The position numbers were made by a program, and so were the translations under genes. The notes under the pieces were generated by a model that saw only the letters and a list, made by a program, of their open reading frames with translations, was not told the origin of the DNA and ran no database searches. Positions 29,480-42,355 of a DNA stretch of 64,000 nt are shown here, in pieces. Position 1 is the stretch's first letter. Every line of letters begins with the position of its first letter. The stretch covers positions 310,001 to 374,000 of the forward strand of contig JAHBYU010000001.1 of assembly GCA_019635775.1 (NCBI GenBank), read 5' to 3'. The DNA is from Rhizobiaceae bacterium. GTDB taxonomy: Bacteria; Pseudomonadota; Alphaproteobacteria; Rhizobiales; Rhizobiaceae.

Positions 29480-30405
29480 GGTCCGATCATGACGGGGGCG
29501 CCGGCCCGGTCCGGCCCGCGCTGTTCGGCGTTTCCCTGCCGGTCGATCGTTTCGTGCTGCCGCGCTTCATGCGTCGGCCTGCGCGCTTCATCACCCGATT
29601 CTGCGAAGGCGAGTATCAGCTGCCGCGCCATTTCGGCGTTGCGGCTTGTGCGGTCTTTCTCTCGGGCAGTGTCGTCTACGGCGCCTGGCTTGGTGGCCAG
29701 ATCCCTGCTGCTGCCCAGGCGGTTACGGCGCGCCTCGGATTTGCCGTCGATCAGGTCCGCGTCTCGGGCAACAGCCAGACCTCCGAGATCGACATATTGC
29801 AGGAACTCGATCTGAGTGGCTGGACATCCCTCGTGGGGTTCGATGCGGAAGCTGCGCGCGAGCGCATCGCTTCGCTTCCCTGGGTCAAGGTGGCTGCGGT
29901 CCGGAAGGTCTATCCGGATGAGATCGAAGTGCGGATTGAGGAGCGCGAGCCCTTCGCGATCTGGCAGCGCGGCAGCCGGCTTGCGATCATCGAGCGCGAT
30001 GGACGCATCATCACCGATTTTGACGCCAACCGGCATTCGGTGCTTCCGCTGGTGGTCGGCGACGGCGCGGAGAAGGGGGCCGCCTTCATCGCGAAAATTG
30101 AGGCGCATCCCGAACTCTCATCGCGGGTCAAGGGTTTCGTCCGTGTTGCCGATCGCCGCTGGGACATCCGGCTGGAAAACGGCATCACCATCCGCCTTCC
30201 GGAGCGTGGCGAAGACAAGGCCCTGGAGGAGGTTCTTCGGCTTGACCGAGAGAACGGCCTCCTGTCTCGAGACATCGCTGTCGTCGATCTTCGCCTTGAA
30301 GATCGTCTGGTGGTCGGGCTGACGCCCGAAGCGATGGAGCGTCGCACGGCTCAGCTTGCCGAGCAGGCAAAGGCCGCCAGGAAGAAGCCGGGGAAAAGCA
30401 TATGA
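29467..30405 (+). CDS. ftsQ: Cell division protein FtsQ
   Basis: A 312-residue bitopic division protein connecting FtsL/FtsB with the septal synthase. It has a basic cytoplasmic N-terminus, one membrane helix (about residues 43-65, [20 protein letters not shown]), a POTRA domain beginning at [20 protein letters not shown], then the FtsQ beta domain. I chose GTG at 29467 because GGAGG lies seven bases before it; an ATG at 29446 is also in frame. It overlaps the end of ddlB, and its stop overlaps the ftsA ATG. Confidence 0.93.
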   Translation: MFALRSDHDGGAGPVRPALFGVSLPVDRFVLPRFMRRPARFITRFCEGEYQLPRHFGVAACAVFLSGSVVYGAWLGGQIPAAAQAVTARLGFAVDQVRVSGNSQTSEIDILQELDLSGWTSLVGFDAEAARERIASLPWVKVAAVRKVYPDEIEVRIEEREPFAIWQRGSRLAIIERDGRIITDFDANRHSVLPLVVGDGAEKGAAFIAKIEAHPELSSRVKGFVRVADRRWDIRLENGITIRLPERGEDKALEEVLRLDRENGLLSRDIAVVDLRLEDRLVVGLTPEAMERRTAQLAEQAKAARKKPGKSI

Positions 30406-31709
30406 GCTGGCTTGGCGGACAGAAGGCCTCTTCGCAGCGTTCCGGCATACTCACCGTTCTTGACGTCGGTTCCAGCAAGGTGTGCTGCATCATCGCCCGG
30501 CTGAGCCCACGCGAGGCGAGCCCGGTGTTGCGCGGCCGCACCCACGAGATCAGGATCATCGGCATCGGTCACCAGAAATCGCATGGCGTGAAGTCGGGCG
30601 TGGTGGTCGATCTCAATCGCGCCGAGCATGCGATCCGGCTGGCTGTCGATGCGGCCGAGCGCATGGCTGGCCTCACCGTCGATTCCCTTATCGTCAATCT
30701 CACGGCAGGCCGTCTCAAGAGCGCGACCTATTCGGCCACGATCAATCTCGGTGGCCATGAAGTCGAGACTGCCGACATCAAGCGTGTCCTGGCCGCTGGC
30801 GCCAAGCAGGCGCTCAAGGCCGAGCGGGAGGTGGTGCATTCGCTTCCTGTCAGTTTCTCGCTCGATGGCGAGCGAGGCGTGCGCGATCCGCGCGGCATGG
30901 TGGGCGATACGCTCGGCGTCGACATGCATGTGCTGACCGGAGACACCGCGCCACTGCGTAATCTGGAGCTTGCCATCAACCGGGCTCATCTGTCCGTCGA
31001 GCGGATGGTCGCCACGCCTTACGCCAGCGGGCTTTCTTCCCTCGTCGACGATGAACTGGAAATGGGCGCGGCCTGCATCGACATGGGCGGCGGCACCACA
31101 ACCATCTCGGTTTTCGCCGACGGCAAGTTCGTCTTCGGCGACGCCGTTCCCGTTGGCGGCAATCATGTCACCATGGATATGGCCAAGGGGCTTTCGGCGC
31201 GGCTGGAGCATGCCGAGCGGCTCAAGGTCATGCACGGTTCGGCGCTGCCCGGCAGCGCCGATGACCGCGAGACGATCACCATACAACCGATGGGCAATGA
31301 CGATGGCGAGGTCCCGCTTCAGGTGCCGCGGTCCGTCATGACGCGCATCATTCGCGCGCGCGTCGAGGAAACGCTCGAGATCGTCCGCGATCGGCTTGGC
31401 AAATCCGGTTTTGGCGCTGCCGTCGGCAAGCGCGTCGTGCTCACGGGCGGCGCGTCCCAGCTTCAGGGTCTGCCTGAGGCGGCACGCAGGATTCTTGGTC
31501 GCAACGTTCGCATCGGCCGGCCGCTTGGCGTGGCGGGTCTGCCCGAGGCTGCCAAGGGACCGGCCTTCGCTGCGGCGGTTGGCCTCATGATCTATCCGCA
31601 GGTGGCGGGCTTCGAAAGCCGTGAGGGACGGCTTGCGTCGAGGCTGCGTATGACCGGCACCGGTGGGCGGTTCAACCGCATGAGTCAGTGGATAAGAGAC
31701 AGTTTTTAA
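30402..31709 (+). CDS. ftsA: Cell division protein FtsA
   Basis: Actin-like ATPase that tethers FtsZ filaments to the inner membrane. The 435 residues include the phosphate-1 loop LTVLDVGSSKVCCIIARL, the inserted 1C SHS2 region, the phosphate-2 motif CIDMGGGTTTISVFADG, VLTGGASQLQGLPEAA, and a C-terminal amphipathic tail FNRMSQWIRDSF that serves as membrane anchor. Start overlaps the ftsQ stop; ftsZ follows after 68 bases that contain no clear promoter or terminator. Confidence 0.97.
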   Translation: MSWLGGQKASSQRSGILTVLDVGSSKVCCIIARLSPREASPVLRGRTHEIRIIGIGHQKSHGVKSGVVVDLNRAEHAIRLAVDAAERMAGLTVDSLIVNLTAGRLKSATYSATINLGGHEVETADIKRVLAAGAKQALKAEREVVHSLPVSFSLDGERGVRDPRGMVGDTLGVDMHVLTGDTAPLRNLELAINRAHLSVERMVATPYASGLSSLVDDELEMGAACIDMGGGTTTISVFADGKFVFGDAVPVGGNHVTMDMAKGLSARLEHAERLKVMHGSALPGSADDRETITIQPMGNDDGEVPLQVPRSVMTRIIRARVEETLEIVRDRLGKSGFGAAVGKRVVLTGGASQLQGLPEAARRILGRNVRIGRPLGVAGLPEAAKGPAFAAAVGLMIYPQVAGFESREGRLASRLRMTGTGGRFNRMSQWIRDSF

Positions 31710-31777
31710 TCAGGGGATAGCCCCGTAACGGCCGTGATGGCGACACGGCGGGAAAGGCAAAGGACGAGGACAGGACC

Positions 31778-33493
31778 ATGACCATCAATCTGCAGAAGCC
31801 CGACATCACAGAATTGAAGCCACGCATCACCGTCTTCGGCGTCGGTGGCGGTGGCGGTAACGCCGTCAACAACATGATCACGGCCGGGCTTCGCGGCGTC
31901 GAGTTCGTGGTCGCCAATACCGATGCGCAGGCGTTGACCATGTCCAAGTCCGAGCGGCTGATCCAGCTCGGCGCGCATGTCACCGAGGGTCTCGGTGCAG
32001 GCTCGCAGCCCGAGGTCGGTCGCGCCGCCGCCGAGGAATGCATCGACGAGATCATGGACCACCTGTCCAACACGCATATGTGCTTCGTCACCGCCGGCAT
32101 GGGCGGCGGCACTGGCACGGGCGCTGCGCCTGTCGTTGCGCGTGCTGCCCGCGAGAAGGGCATCCTAACCGTCGGCGTCGTCACCAAGCCCTTCCATTTC
32201 GAAGGCCAGCGCCGGATGAAGACCGCTGACACCGGTATCGAGGAACTGCAGAAATGCGTCGATACCCTGATCGTCATTCCAAACCAGAACCTGTTCCGCC
32301 TCGCCAACGACAAGACCACCTTCGCCGATGCCTTCGCCATGGCTGACCAGGTGCTCTATTCCGGCGTCGCCTGCATCACCGACCTGATGGTCAAGGAAGG
32401 CCTGATCAACCTCGACTTCGCCGACGTCCGTTCGGTGATGCGCGAGATGGGCAAGGCGATGATGGGCACCGGAGAGGCTTCCGGCGAGGGCAGGGCGATG
32501 GCCGCTGCCGAGGCCGCGATCGCCAACCCGCTGCTTGACGAGACCTCTATGAAGGGCGCCAAGGGCCTGCTTATCTCGATCACCGGCGGTCGTGACCTCA
32601 CCCTCTTCGAGGTTGACGAGGCGGCGACGCGCATCCGCGAGGAAGTGGACCAGGACGCCAACATCATCCTCGGCGCGACCTTCGACGAGGAACTGGAAGG
32701 CGTGATCCGCGTGTCGGTCGTGGCGACCGGCATCGACAAGTCCGCCGAGCAGATCGCGGCCGCGCCGATCCAGATCCGTCAGGCTCCTGCAAAGTCGGCT
32801 CCGCAGCAGCCCCAGCCGCAGCCGCAACGTCCCGTTGCCGCGCCTGTCACGGAGCTTCGCACCACGCAGCAGACCGTCGTGCAGGTCGAGGCTCCCGCCG
32901 CGGCCGATCCGGTTGCCGACGCCATTCGTCAGGCCGAGATCAACGCGGCCGTCATGGCTGCCGCGCGCCCGGCGCTCCAGCCTGCTCCGCAGCCGGTGGA
33001 CGACTTCCAGCCGACCAGCCGGATCTTCCAGCAGCCGCAGCCGGTGCCGGTGCAGCAGCCCCGTCCGGTAGCCGCCGCGCCCGCGCCGGAGATGAGGCCC
33101 GCCCCGGTCCAGCAGCCGGCTCAGGCTGCTCCGCGCATGCCAAAGGTCGAGGACTTCCCGCCGGTCGTGCGCGCCGAGGTCGAGGCACGCCGCAACGCGG
33201 CTCCTGCCGAGCATCATGAGAGCAATGGTCCGATGGGCCTTCTCAAGCGCCTGACAACGGGTCTGACCCGTCGTGACGAGGAGCCGGCTCGCCTGCAGCC
33301 TGCCGCGCCCCGCGAGCCGAAGCTGCGCCAGCCGGCGCCCGAGGCGCGCCGAATCGCATCGCAGGACGCGCAGCTTTATGCGCCGCGTCGTGGCCAGCTC
33401 GACGAGCATGGTCGCCTGTCGCCGCAGCCGCGCGCGGTGCAGGAAGATGACCAGCTGGAGATCCCCGCCTTCCTGCGCCGCCAGGCGAACTGA
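31778..33493 (+). CDS. ftsZ: Cell division protein FtsZ with long Pro/Gln-rich linker
   Basis: Tubulin-like GTPase forming the Z ring. The globular domain fills about residues 1-320, with the tubulin signature GGGTGTG at about 109-115 and the T7-loop NLDFADV at about 211-217. It continues with an unusually long linker (about 320-555) rich in Pro, Gln, Ala and Arg, ending in the conserved C-terminal peptide [12 protein letters not shown] that binds FtsA. The 571-residue length is typical for alphaproteobacteria with extended linkers (E. coli FtsZ is 383). A strong terminator follows. Confidence 0.97.
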   Translation: MTINLQKPDITELKPRITVFGVGGGGGNAVNNMITAGLRGVEFVVANTDAQALTMSKSERLIQLGAHVTEGLGAGSQPEVGRAAAEECIDEIMDHLSNTHMCFVTAGMGGGTGTGAAPVVARAAREKGILTVGVVTKPFHFEGQRRMKTADTGIEELQKCVDTLIVIPNQNLFRLANDKTTFADAFAMADQVLYSGVACITDLMVKEGLINLDFADVRSVMREMGKAMMGTGEASGEGRAMAAAEAAIANPLLDETSMKGAKGLLISITGGRDLTLFEVDEAATRIREEVDQDANIILGATFDEELEGVIRVSVVATGIDKSAEQIAAAPIQIRQAPAKSAPQQPQPQPQRPVAAPVTELRTTQQTVVQVEAPAAADPVADAIRQAEINAAVMAAARPALQPAPQPVDDFQPTSRIFQQPQPVPVQQPRPVAAAPAPEMRPAPVQQPAQAAPRMPKVEDFPPVVRAEVEARRNAAPAEHHESNGPMGLLKRLTTGLTRRDEEPARLQPAAPREPKLRQPAPEARRIASQDAQLYAPRRGQLDEHGRLSPQPRAVQEDDQLEIPAFLRRQAN

Positions 33494-33513
33494 GGCGCGA
33501 AGCTCAAGATTCT

Positions 33514-33547
33514 CGGCGGGCGGAAACATCCTTCGCCCGCCGTTTTT
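33514..33547 (+). terminator. Intrinsic terminator after ftsZ
   Basis: CGGCGGGCG (33514-33522) pairs perfectly with CGCCCGCCG (33534-33542) across an 11-base loop and is followed by five T. It closes the dcw cluster. The remaining 230 bp to lpxC are relatively AT-rich and probably hold the lpxC promoter, but I could not pick out convincing -35/-10 boxes. Confidence 0.85.
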
Positions 33548-33779
33548 GAAAAGACTGCAAATTCAGGGACTTGCAATTCGTTAAGTATGTGTGTGCGGTA
33601 ACACAGAGTAAAAAAGCGTGATTTGTTGTCGCCCTTCCCGCCGACTATCTTCCGACCGTGAAAAAGGTCAGCGCGCGGCCGGATTCGGGGATGAGGTCCA
33701 GCGCAGCGTGTCGACCGGCAGACGAAGGTTCGGGACTGGCAAGGCAGTCGCTGGAGTTTCGTCAGGGCTTACGGGCGGC

Positions 33780-34727
33780 ATGGGGATCAAGTTGCACGAC
33801 TATCAGACGACAATCAAATCGCGCGCGACGCTTCATGGTTTTGGCGTCCACAGCGGCAAGCCGGTTTCCATAAGCTTCCTGCCGGCCGATCCCGACACCG
33901 GCATCGTTTTCCATCACAGCAATGCAGCCGGCGAGGTCCGCGAGATTCGCGCGCTCGTCTCCGAGATTGGCGGCACCGACCTTTGCACCGCGCTTGGCGG
34001 CACCGGTCATCATGTCGCGACTGTCGAGCACGTCATGGCTGCTCTGTTCGGCCTCGGCATCGACAACCTCGTCATCGAGACCGATGGCGACGAGATGCCC
34101 ATACTGGATGGCAGCGCGGCAGGTTTCGTCGAGGCGATCGACCAGGCCGGTATCGAAACGCTCGACGTGAAGCGCCGCTATATCCGGGTTCTGAAGCCCG
34201 TCCGCATCGACAGCGGGGCGTCCTTTGCCGAGTTCCGCCCGTATGAAGGCACGCGCTTCGAGGTCGAGATCGATTTCGAGAGCCCGGCCATCGGCCGCCA
34301 GTCCTTCGAAGCCGATATCGATGCCGCGACATTCCGGCGCGAGATCTCCCGCGCCCGCACCTTTGGCTTCATGAAGGATGTCGAGCGGCTTTGGGCTGCC
34401 GGCCATGCGCTCGGCTCCTCGCTGGAGAATTCCGTGGTGATCGGCGATGACAGCCGCGTCATCAATGTCGAGGGGCTGCGCTACAAGAACGAGTTCGTTC
34501 GTCACAAGATGCTCGACGCCATGGGTGATCTGGCGCTTGCCGGCGCGCGTTTCATCGGCTGCTACCGTTCCCACAGGGGCGGGCACCGGCTTAACGCCGC
34601 TGCGCTTCGTCACCTGCTTTCGGACCGCTCGGCATTCGAGGTCGTGGAAACGACTCGTCGCGAGCGCGGTCGTTCGGCCGAGATGGTGGCCGTCAGTGCT
34701 GCCGTCTATGCGCCTTGGGTGCTGTGA
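33780..34727 (+). CDS. lpxC: LpxC, UDP-3-O-acyl-GlcNAc deacetylase
   Basis: Zinc enzyme for the committed step of lipid A synthesis. The 315 residues show TTIKSRATLHGFGVHSGKPV, the zinc-ligand helix HHVATVEHVMAALFGLGIDN, EMPILDGSAAGFVEAI, and FVRHKMLDAMGDLALAGARF with the second ligand set. The frame is open further upstream, but homology starts at MGIKLHDYQ. No strong ribosome site. Its position after ftsZ is the usual one in this group and in many proteobacteria. Confidence 0.96.
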   Translation: MGIKLHDYQTTIKSRATLHGFGVHSGKPVSISFLPADPDTGIVFHHSNAAGEVREIRALVSEIGGTDLCTALGGTGHHVATVEHVMAALFGLGIDNLVIETDGDEMPILDGSAAGFVEAIDQAGIETLDVKRRYIRVLKPVRIDSGASFAEFRPYEGTRFEVEIDFESPAIGRQSFEADIDAATFRREISRARTFGFMKDVERLWAAGHALGSSLENSVVIGDDSRVINVEGLRYKNEFVRHKMLDAMGDLALAGARFIGCYRSHRGGHRLNAAALRHLLSDRSAFEVVETTRRERGRSAEMVAVSAAVYAPWVL

Positions 34728-34892
34728 CCTTTCTGCATCGCTTCCCCGAAAAGTCGTGATCGCGGCTGCTGTTTGCAAGCCAGTGATTTGTTAGCGAAAT
34801 CCGTGCCATAAAAATGCGCCATTGGCAGGTGATGGCATTGCCGCTGAAAAGCGTTTATGATCAATCGTGCGCGGGTCGCCGGGCCGGGTTAA

Positions 34893-34913
34893 CGTCCTCC
34901 GAGGGAGAGGACG
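34893..34913 (+). repeat. 7-bp hairpin in the bamD leader
   Basis: CGTCCTC (34893-34899) pairs with GAGGACG (34907-34913) around CGAGGGA. The stem ends about 18 bases before the chosen bamD start and the loop itself carries a Shine-Dalgarno-like GAGGGA. It could modulate translation. The 200-bp gap upstream also holds TATGAT near 34855, a possible -10 box. Confidence 0.4.
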
Positions 34914-34931
34914 CCGGGAGTGGAAGCTGCG

Positions 34932-35834
34932 ATGCGCCGGGAAGGGCTTAATTCGGTCATGTATCTTGTGAAGAAGGCTCACGCGGCCAGCGCGGCGCGA
35001 ACCGTTTTGACGATAGCTGCGATGGCTGCCATGCCCGTGCTGGCGTCTGGCTGCATGTCCAAGGACGAGGACATCAACCTCGCCACCTACGTCGAGCAGA
35101 CCGAACCGGCCGACCAGCTTTACAATCAGGCTCTGGCCAACCTCAACGCTGGCAATGTCAAGGAAGCCAGCCGCAAGTTCGATGCGCTGGACCGTCAGCA
35201 TCCCTATTCGGAATATGCCCGCAAGTCGCTGGTCATGAGCGCCTTCACAAACTACCGGCAGGGTGCCTACCAGGAAGCCATCAATGCCGGGCAGCGCTAT
35301 GTGCAGCTCTACCCGTCGTCGCCGGACGCGGCCTACGCCCAGTACATCGTCGGCCTTTCCTATTTCCGCCAGATCAAGTCCGTCACGCAGGATCAGAAGG
35401 AATCGCGCCGCGCCATCGAGGCGATGGAAGAGGTCGTCACGCGCTGGCCCGAATCGGAATATGTCGAGGACGCCAAGACCAAGATCCGCTTTGCCCGCGA
35501 CCAGCTTGCTGGCAAGGAAATGCAGATCGGCCGCTATTATCTGGAGCGGCGCGAATATATCGCCGCCGCGAAGCGTTTCCGCTACGTCGTGGAAAATTAC
35601 TCCAACACCCGCCATGTCGAGGAGGCGCTCGCCCGTCTGGTCGAAACCTACTACGCGATGGGCCTGACCTCCGAGGCGCAGACGGCTGCCGCCGTGCTCG
35701 GCCACAACTATCCTGACAGCCAGTGGTACAAGGATTCCTACAAGCTGCTTCAGTCCGGCGGGCTGGAGCCGCGTGAGAATGCCGGTTCCTGGATCTCCAA
35801 GGCCGGCAAGCTATTCGGTAGCAGCGACGCCTGA
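34932..35834 (+). CDS. bamD: BamD, outer-membrane assembly lipoprotein
   Basis: TPR lipoprotein of the BAM complex that inserts beta-barrel proteins. A signal sequence ends in the lipobox VLASGC, followed by [20 protein letters not shown] and TPR repeats ([39 protein letters not shown], and others). About 300 residues, matching the family. Start choice is uncertain: GTG 34920, ATG 34932 (GGAAG seven bases upstream, preferred) or ATG 34959. It sits between lpxC and recN as in related genomes. Confidence 0.93.
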   Translation: MRREGLNSVMYLVKKAHAASAARTVLTIAAMAAMPVLASGCMSKDEDINLATYVEQTEPADQLYNQALANLNAGNVKEASRKFDALDRQHPYSEYARKSLVMSAFTNYRQGAYQEAINAGQRYVQLYPSSPDAAYAQYIVGLSYFRQIKSVTQDQKESRRAIEAMEEVVTRWPESEYVEDAKTKIRFARDQLAGKEMQIGRYYLERREYIAAAKRFRYVVENYSNTRHVEEALARLVETYYAMGLTSEAQTAAAVLGHNYPDSQWYKDSYKLLQSGGLEPRENAGSWISKAGKLFGSSDA

Positions 35835-35936
35835 CGCCCCGGCGCGGTCTTGAACCGCCGCGTCGCCTGGGCGAAAGTCGCGAATCGGTTCCGGATGCCG
35901 GGCCGGCCCTCGCTTCAAGCCTTGGACATCGTCTGA

Positions 35937-37604
35937 ATGCTTTCCCGTCTCTCGATTCGCGAGATTGTCCTGATCGAAAGGCTGGACATTGATTTCGCGC
36001 CCGGCCTGTCGGTCCTCACCGGCGAGACGGGAGCGGGCAAGTCCATCCTTCTCGATGCGCTTTCGCTGGCGCTGGGCGCGCGCGGCGATGCTTCCCTCGT
36101 CCGCCAGGGGGCGGCGCAAGGACAGGTCACCGCCGTCTTCGATGTTCCGCGCAACCATCCGGCACGCGCAATCCTTGCGGAGAACGCAATAGACGATGAT
36201 GGCGACATCATCCTGCGCAGGGTGCAGACGGCCGATGGCCGCACGCGGGTCTTCGTCAATGACCAGCCCTCCAGCGTCACGCTGATGCGCGATATCGGAC
36301 GGGCTCTGGTCGAGATTCACGGCCAGCATGACGAGCGCGCTCTGGTCGACCCGGCAGCCCACCGCGACCTGCTCGACGCCTTTGGCGGACATGTCGGCGA
36401 GGTGGAGAATTGCGCGAAGGCCTGGCGTGTCTGGCGTGATTGCGAGAACCAGTTGGCGACCCATCGGGCGCGTGTCGAGGCGGCCGCGCGCGAGGCCGAC
36501 TATCTCAGAGCCTCGGTTGCGGAGCTTGTCCGCCTTGACCCACAGCCCGGCGAGGAAACCGAGCTTGCCGAGACCCGCACGACGATGATGCGGGCCGAAA
36601 AGGTTGCTTCCGAAATCAAGGATGCGCAGGACGTCCTGTCCGGGCAGAATTCGCCGCTGCCACAGCTTGCAAGCCTGTTGAGGCGTTTGCAGCGCAAGTC
36701 TGCCGAAGCCCCCGGCCTGCTGGACGAGGTGGTGAAGTCGCTTGACGAGGCATTGATCCATCTTGATGCGGCGCAGTCCGGCGTCGATGCAGCGCTGCGC
36801 GCAACCGAGTTCGACGCGCAGGTACTCGAGCGCGCAGAGGAAAGGCTTTTTGCCCTTCGCGCCGCCGCCCGCAAGTTCTCCGTACAGGTCGACGATCTTG
36901 CCCGAGCGCGCGACACCATGGCCGCCGACCTCGCGGATCTCGACGCAGGCGAGGAGAAACTGGCAGTTCTGGAAAAGCAGTCTGCCGCCGCGCGCGATGC
37001 CTATGACCGGATCGCGAGGCGACTGACCGAATTGCGCGCGGGCGCCGCCCAGGCGCTCAAGAAGGCGGTCATGGCCGAGCTTCCGGCGCTCAAGCTCGAC
37101 CGGGCCGAGTTCATCGTCGAGATTTCCACCGATGACGGCAACCGTACGGAAGCCGGTATGGACCAGGTCGAGTTCTGGGTTCGGACCAATCCCGGCACGA
37201 GGCCCGGCCCCATGATGAAGGTCGCGTCCGGCGGCGAGCTTTCGCGCTTCCTGCTCGCGCTCAAGGTTGCGCTAGCCGACCGTGGCTCCGCCCCCACCCT
37301 TGTCTTCGATGAAATCGACACGGGCGTCGGCGGCGCGGTCGCTGATGCGATAGGCCAGCGCCTTGCGAGGCTTTCCTCCCGCGTGCAGGTCCTGTCCGTC
37401 ACACATGCCCCTCAGGTCGCTGCGCGCGCCGCAACCCATCTTCTCATATCGAAGTCGGGCCGGAAAAGCGTTTCGACCAGCGTTGCCGAGATGGATGCGA
37501 CCGGGCGTCAGGAGGAGCTTGCCCGCATGCTCGCTGGCGCGACCATCACCGACGAGGCGCGTGCGGCAGCCGCCAGGCTTCTTGGCGAAAGCGCTGGGGC
37601 CTAG
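35937..37604 (+). CDS. recN: DNA repair protein RecN
   Basis: SMC-like ATPase acting in double-strand break repair. Its 555 residues show the Walker A loop TGETGAGKSILLDALSLALG near residue 30, long coiled coils in the middle, and a C-terminal ABC-type head with VASGGELSRFLLALKVAL (signature), LVFDEIDTGVGGAVADAIG (Walker B) and VLSVTHAPQVAARA. It follows bamD by about 100 bp. In many bacteria recN is LexA-controlled; I did not find a clear LexA box here. Confidence 0.96.
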   Translation: MLSRLSIREIVLIERLDIDFAPGLSVLTGETGAGKSILLDALSLALGARGDASLVRQGAAQGQVTAVFDVPRNHPARAILAENAIDDDGDIILRRVQTADGRTRVFVNDQPSSVTLMRDIGRALVEIHGQHDERALVDPAAHRDLLDAFGGHVGEVENCAKAWRVWRDCENQLATHRARVEAAAREADYLRASVAELVRLDPQPGEETELAETRTTMMRAEKVASEIKDAQDVLSGQNSPLPQLASLLRRLQRKSAEAPGLLDEVVKSLDEALIHLDAAQSGVDAALRATEFDAQVLERAEERLFALRAAARKFSVQVDDLARARDTMAADLADLDAGEEKLAVLEKQSAAARDAYDRIARRLTELRAGAAQALKKAVMAELPALKLDRAEFIVEISTDDGNRTEAGMDQVEFWVRTNPGTRPGPMMKVASGGELSRFLLALKVALADRGSAPTLVFDEIDTGVGGAVADAIGQRLARLSSRVQVLSVTHAPQVAARAATHLLISKSGRKSVSTSVAEMDATGRQEELARMLAGATITDEARAAAARLLGESAGA

Positions 37605-40334
<2,730 letters not shown>

Positions 40335-40342
40335 GCTGGCGG

Positions 40343-41191
40343 TCAGACTTGCCTTGCGAAACCGATGGCCGTTCCAAAGCCTCTTTTCGGCGGCAGAACC
40401 AGCCGGTCGCCAATCGCGACAAGGTCCTTGTCGCGCAGGAAGTCGAGCGAGGCGCAGTCGACGGTGAAACCAGCCAGATGCGGGCCATCCTCCGGATGGG
40501 GCGGGGCCACGCCGAACGCACCATGAAAATTGTGACGATCCGCAAGAATGATTCTGCCTCTCGGCGTTTCGAAGGTGAACAGCCCCGGCTTTTCGGCATG
40601 GCCTTCGCCACCGATGAACGTGCTCATGTGCGCGGCGAGTTCGAGCGCTCCGTCGCCGGTGATCCAGACATCGCGCAGGGATCGTGCCGTATTCGCATGC
40701 GTCTGGTATTGCGGCTGCGCGAAATATTCCGGCGCGTGGTGCTTGCAGGCGAAGTGACCGAGCCACGGTGCGTCGGGCGTGGACGTATACGCAAGCGAGA
40801 AGCCGATCTGCTTTTCCCCGCCTCCGGGCAGGCTTGCCATGCGCGAAAAATCAAAGGGCTGGTAAGTTTGCAGGCCTGCGGTGCGCCAGTTTGCGATGTC
40901 GGCTGCCGCATCGCGGGTAGCCAGCACCAGCATCGAGAAACCTTCGTGGCGGGCGAGATAGTCGCGGTTGAATGCGGAGAAGGAGAACTGGCCGGGCCCA
41001 GCCTCGATCACGTCTTGCGGGTTGGTCACCGCCAGCAATTCAAGGTAGCTGCCGTGCAACTGGATCGCCGTATTACCGGTACCGAATGGATGCTGGGCGC
41101 GTTGCGTCAGGGTGAAGCCCAGGGAAGCATACCGCTCGCGCATCGCATCGAGGTCGTTGCCGGCAAGAACCAGATGATCGATGCCCTTCAT
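40343..41191 (-). CDS. VOC-superfamily (glyoxalase-like domain) protein
   Basis: A 282-residue protein with a vicinal-oxygen-chelate start (IDHLVLAGNDLDAMRERYASL, first metal-ligand His) followed by HPFGTGNTAIQLHGSYLEL, and further betaalphabetabetabeta-like segments. It resembles the Glyoxalase_3/VOC group of unknown substrate, which includes dioxygenases and isomerases. It sits alone between ligA and the azlCD genes. Specific function unknown. Confidence 0.75.
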   Translation of the reverse strand: MKGIDHLVLAGNDLDAMRERYASLGFTLTQRAQHPFGTGNTAIQLHGSYLELLAVTNPQDVIEAGPGQFSFSAFNRDYLARHEGFSMLVLATRDAAADIANWRTAGLQTYQPFDFSRMASLPGGGEKQIGFSLAYTSTPDAPWLGHFACKHHAPEYFAQPQYQTHANTARSLRDVWITGDGALELAAHMSTFIGGEGHAEKPGLFTFETPRGRIILADRHNFHGAFGVAPPHPEDGPHLAGFTVDCASLDFLRDKDLVAIGDRLVLPPKRGFGTAIGFARQV

Positions 41192-41323
41192 GTCGTTCGT
41201 CTCCCAAACATGGTCGCTTGCTGTCCGCCATGCCTATCACCGGCATTGACGCTTGGCTCAAGGGAATTGGCCTGACTTGCCATGCCTGCTGACCTATATG
41301 TCACGCGCCAATCGGAAATTGAA

Positions 41324-42058
41324 ATGACAGCAGACGCCATCCCCCAGGAAGACGAGCCGACGGCCGCAACCGAATTCTGGGCAGGGGCGAAACTCTCCTT
41401 TCCGGTCATCGTGGCGGCTTCGCCCTTCGCGTTCCTGTTCGGCGCAATGGCGGTGAAGAATGGCCTGTCGGTTTTCGAGGCGACCCTGATGAGCTTCGCC
41501 ATCTATGGAGGCGCCAGCCAGATGGTCGGGATAGACCTGTTCGGCCAGCACATCGAGCCGTGGCTCATCGTCCTGTCCATTTTCGCGGTAAACTTCCGTC
41601 ATGTGCTTTACTCGGCCGCGATAGGCCGCAAGCTTTCGGTCTGGCCGACGATCCAGCAGGCGCTCGGATATTTCGTCCTGACGGATCCCCTGTACGCGGA
41701 GGTAGAGCGCAAGGGGGAGGCTGGTCGGCATATCGCTTTCCCCTGGTATATCGGCTTCGGCGCAACGCTCTATGTATCTTGGGTGATCCAGAGCGGCATC
41801 GGCGCCTATTTCGGCAATCTCATTCCAGATCCGCACGCCCTCGGAATGGATTTCCTGCTTCCGATCTATTTTTTCGGGATCGTCTTGAGTTTCCGGGCCA
41901 GGCCCAACTGGTTGCCAGTCGTCATCGTCAGCGGCATTGCCTCGCTTATTGCCTACAAGACTGTCGGCTCTCCCTGGCACGTGTCGATCGGAGCGGCTGC
42001 GGGTGTCGCTCTTGTCGCCCTGCTGCCTGTCCGGCAAGGCGGAGAGTTTGAACGATGA
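41324..42058 (+). CDS. azlC: AzlC-family branched-chain amino acid exporter, large subunit
   Basis: Inner-membrane permease with about six to seven helices. AzlC signatures are FPVIVAASPFAFLFGAMAV, FAIYGGASQMVGIDLFG and VNFRHVLYSAAIG. With the small subunit AzlD it exports branched-chain amino acids or their analogues. The ATG at 41324 follows GGAAATTGAA; an ATG at 41282 in the same frame would add 14 residues and cannot be excluded. Coupled to azlD by ATGA. Divergent from the VOC gene. Confidence 0.88.
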   Translation: MTADAIPQEDEPTAATEFWAGAKLSFPVIVAASPFAFLFGAMAVKNGLSVFEATLMSFAIYGGASQMVGIDLFGQHIEPWLIVLSIFAVNFRHVLYSAAIGRKLSVWPTIQQALGYFVLTDPLYAEVERKGEAGRHIAFPWYIGFGATLYVSWVIQSGIGAYFGNLIPDPHALGMDFLLPIYFFGIVLSFRARPNWLPVVIVSGIASLIAYKTVGSPWHVSIGAAAGVALVALLPVRQGGEFER

Positions 42059-42351
42059 GCACGACGGTCTGGATAATCTTCTGGGGGGCGGTGGCAACGT
42101 ACCTGACCCGGATTGGCGGGCATCTGGTACTCTCCCGTTTCGAGCACGTCCATCCGCGCGTGGAAGCTGCACTCAATGCCGTCCCGGCCGCCGTGCTGAC
42201 AACGATCGTTGCTCCGGCGGTACTTACCGCAGGCCCCGCGGAATGGACGGCCCTGCTGGTCGCGGGGCTGATGTCGCTTCGGTTTGGAATGCTGCCGCTG
42301 TTTCTGGTTTCGGCAGCGGTGCTGATCGCCGGTCGCCAGCTTGTCGGTTGA
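42055..42351 (+). CDS. azlD: AzlD-family exporter, small subunit
   Basis: A 98-residue membrane protein with three to four helices, starting TTVWIIFWGAVATYLTRIGG and containing AALNAVPAAVLTTIVAP, typical of AzlD. Partner of AzlC. Four bases separate its stop from that of the converging aminopeptidase gene. Confidence 0.87.
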   Translation: MSTTVWIIFWGAVATYLTRIGGHLVLSRFEHVHPRVEAALNAVPAAVLTTIVAPAVLTAGPAEWTALLVAGLMSLRFGMLPLFLVSAAVLIAGRQLVG

Positions 42352-42355
42352 TCGC

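Noticed and set aside
32780..33130. CAG/CCG-rich repetitive stretch in ftsZ as a mobile or tandem-repeat element
   Set aside because: It encodes the low-complexity Pro/Gln linker typical of long FtsZ proteins; no exact tandem unit was seen.
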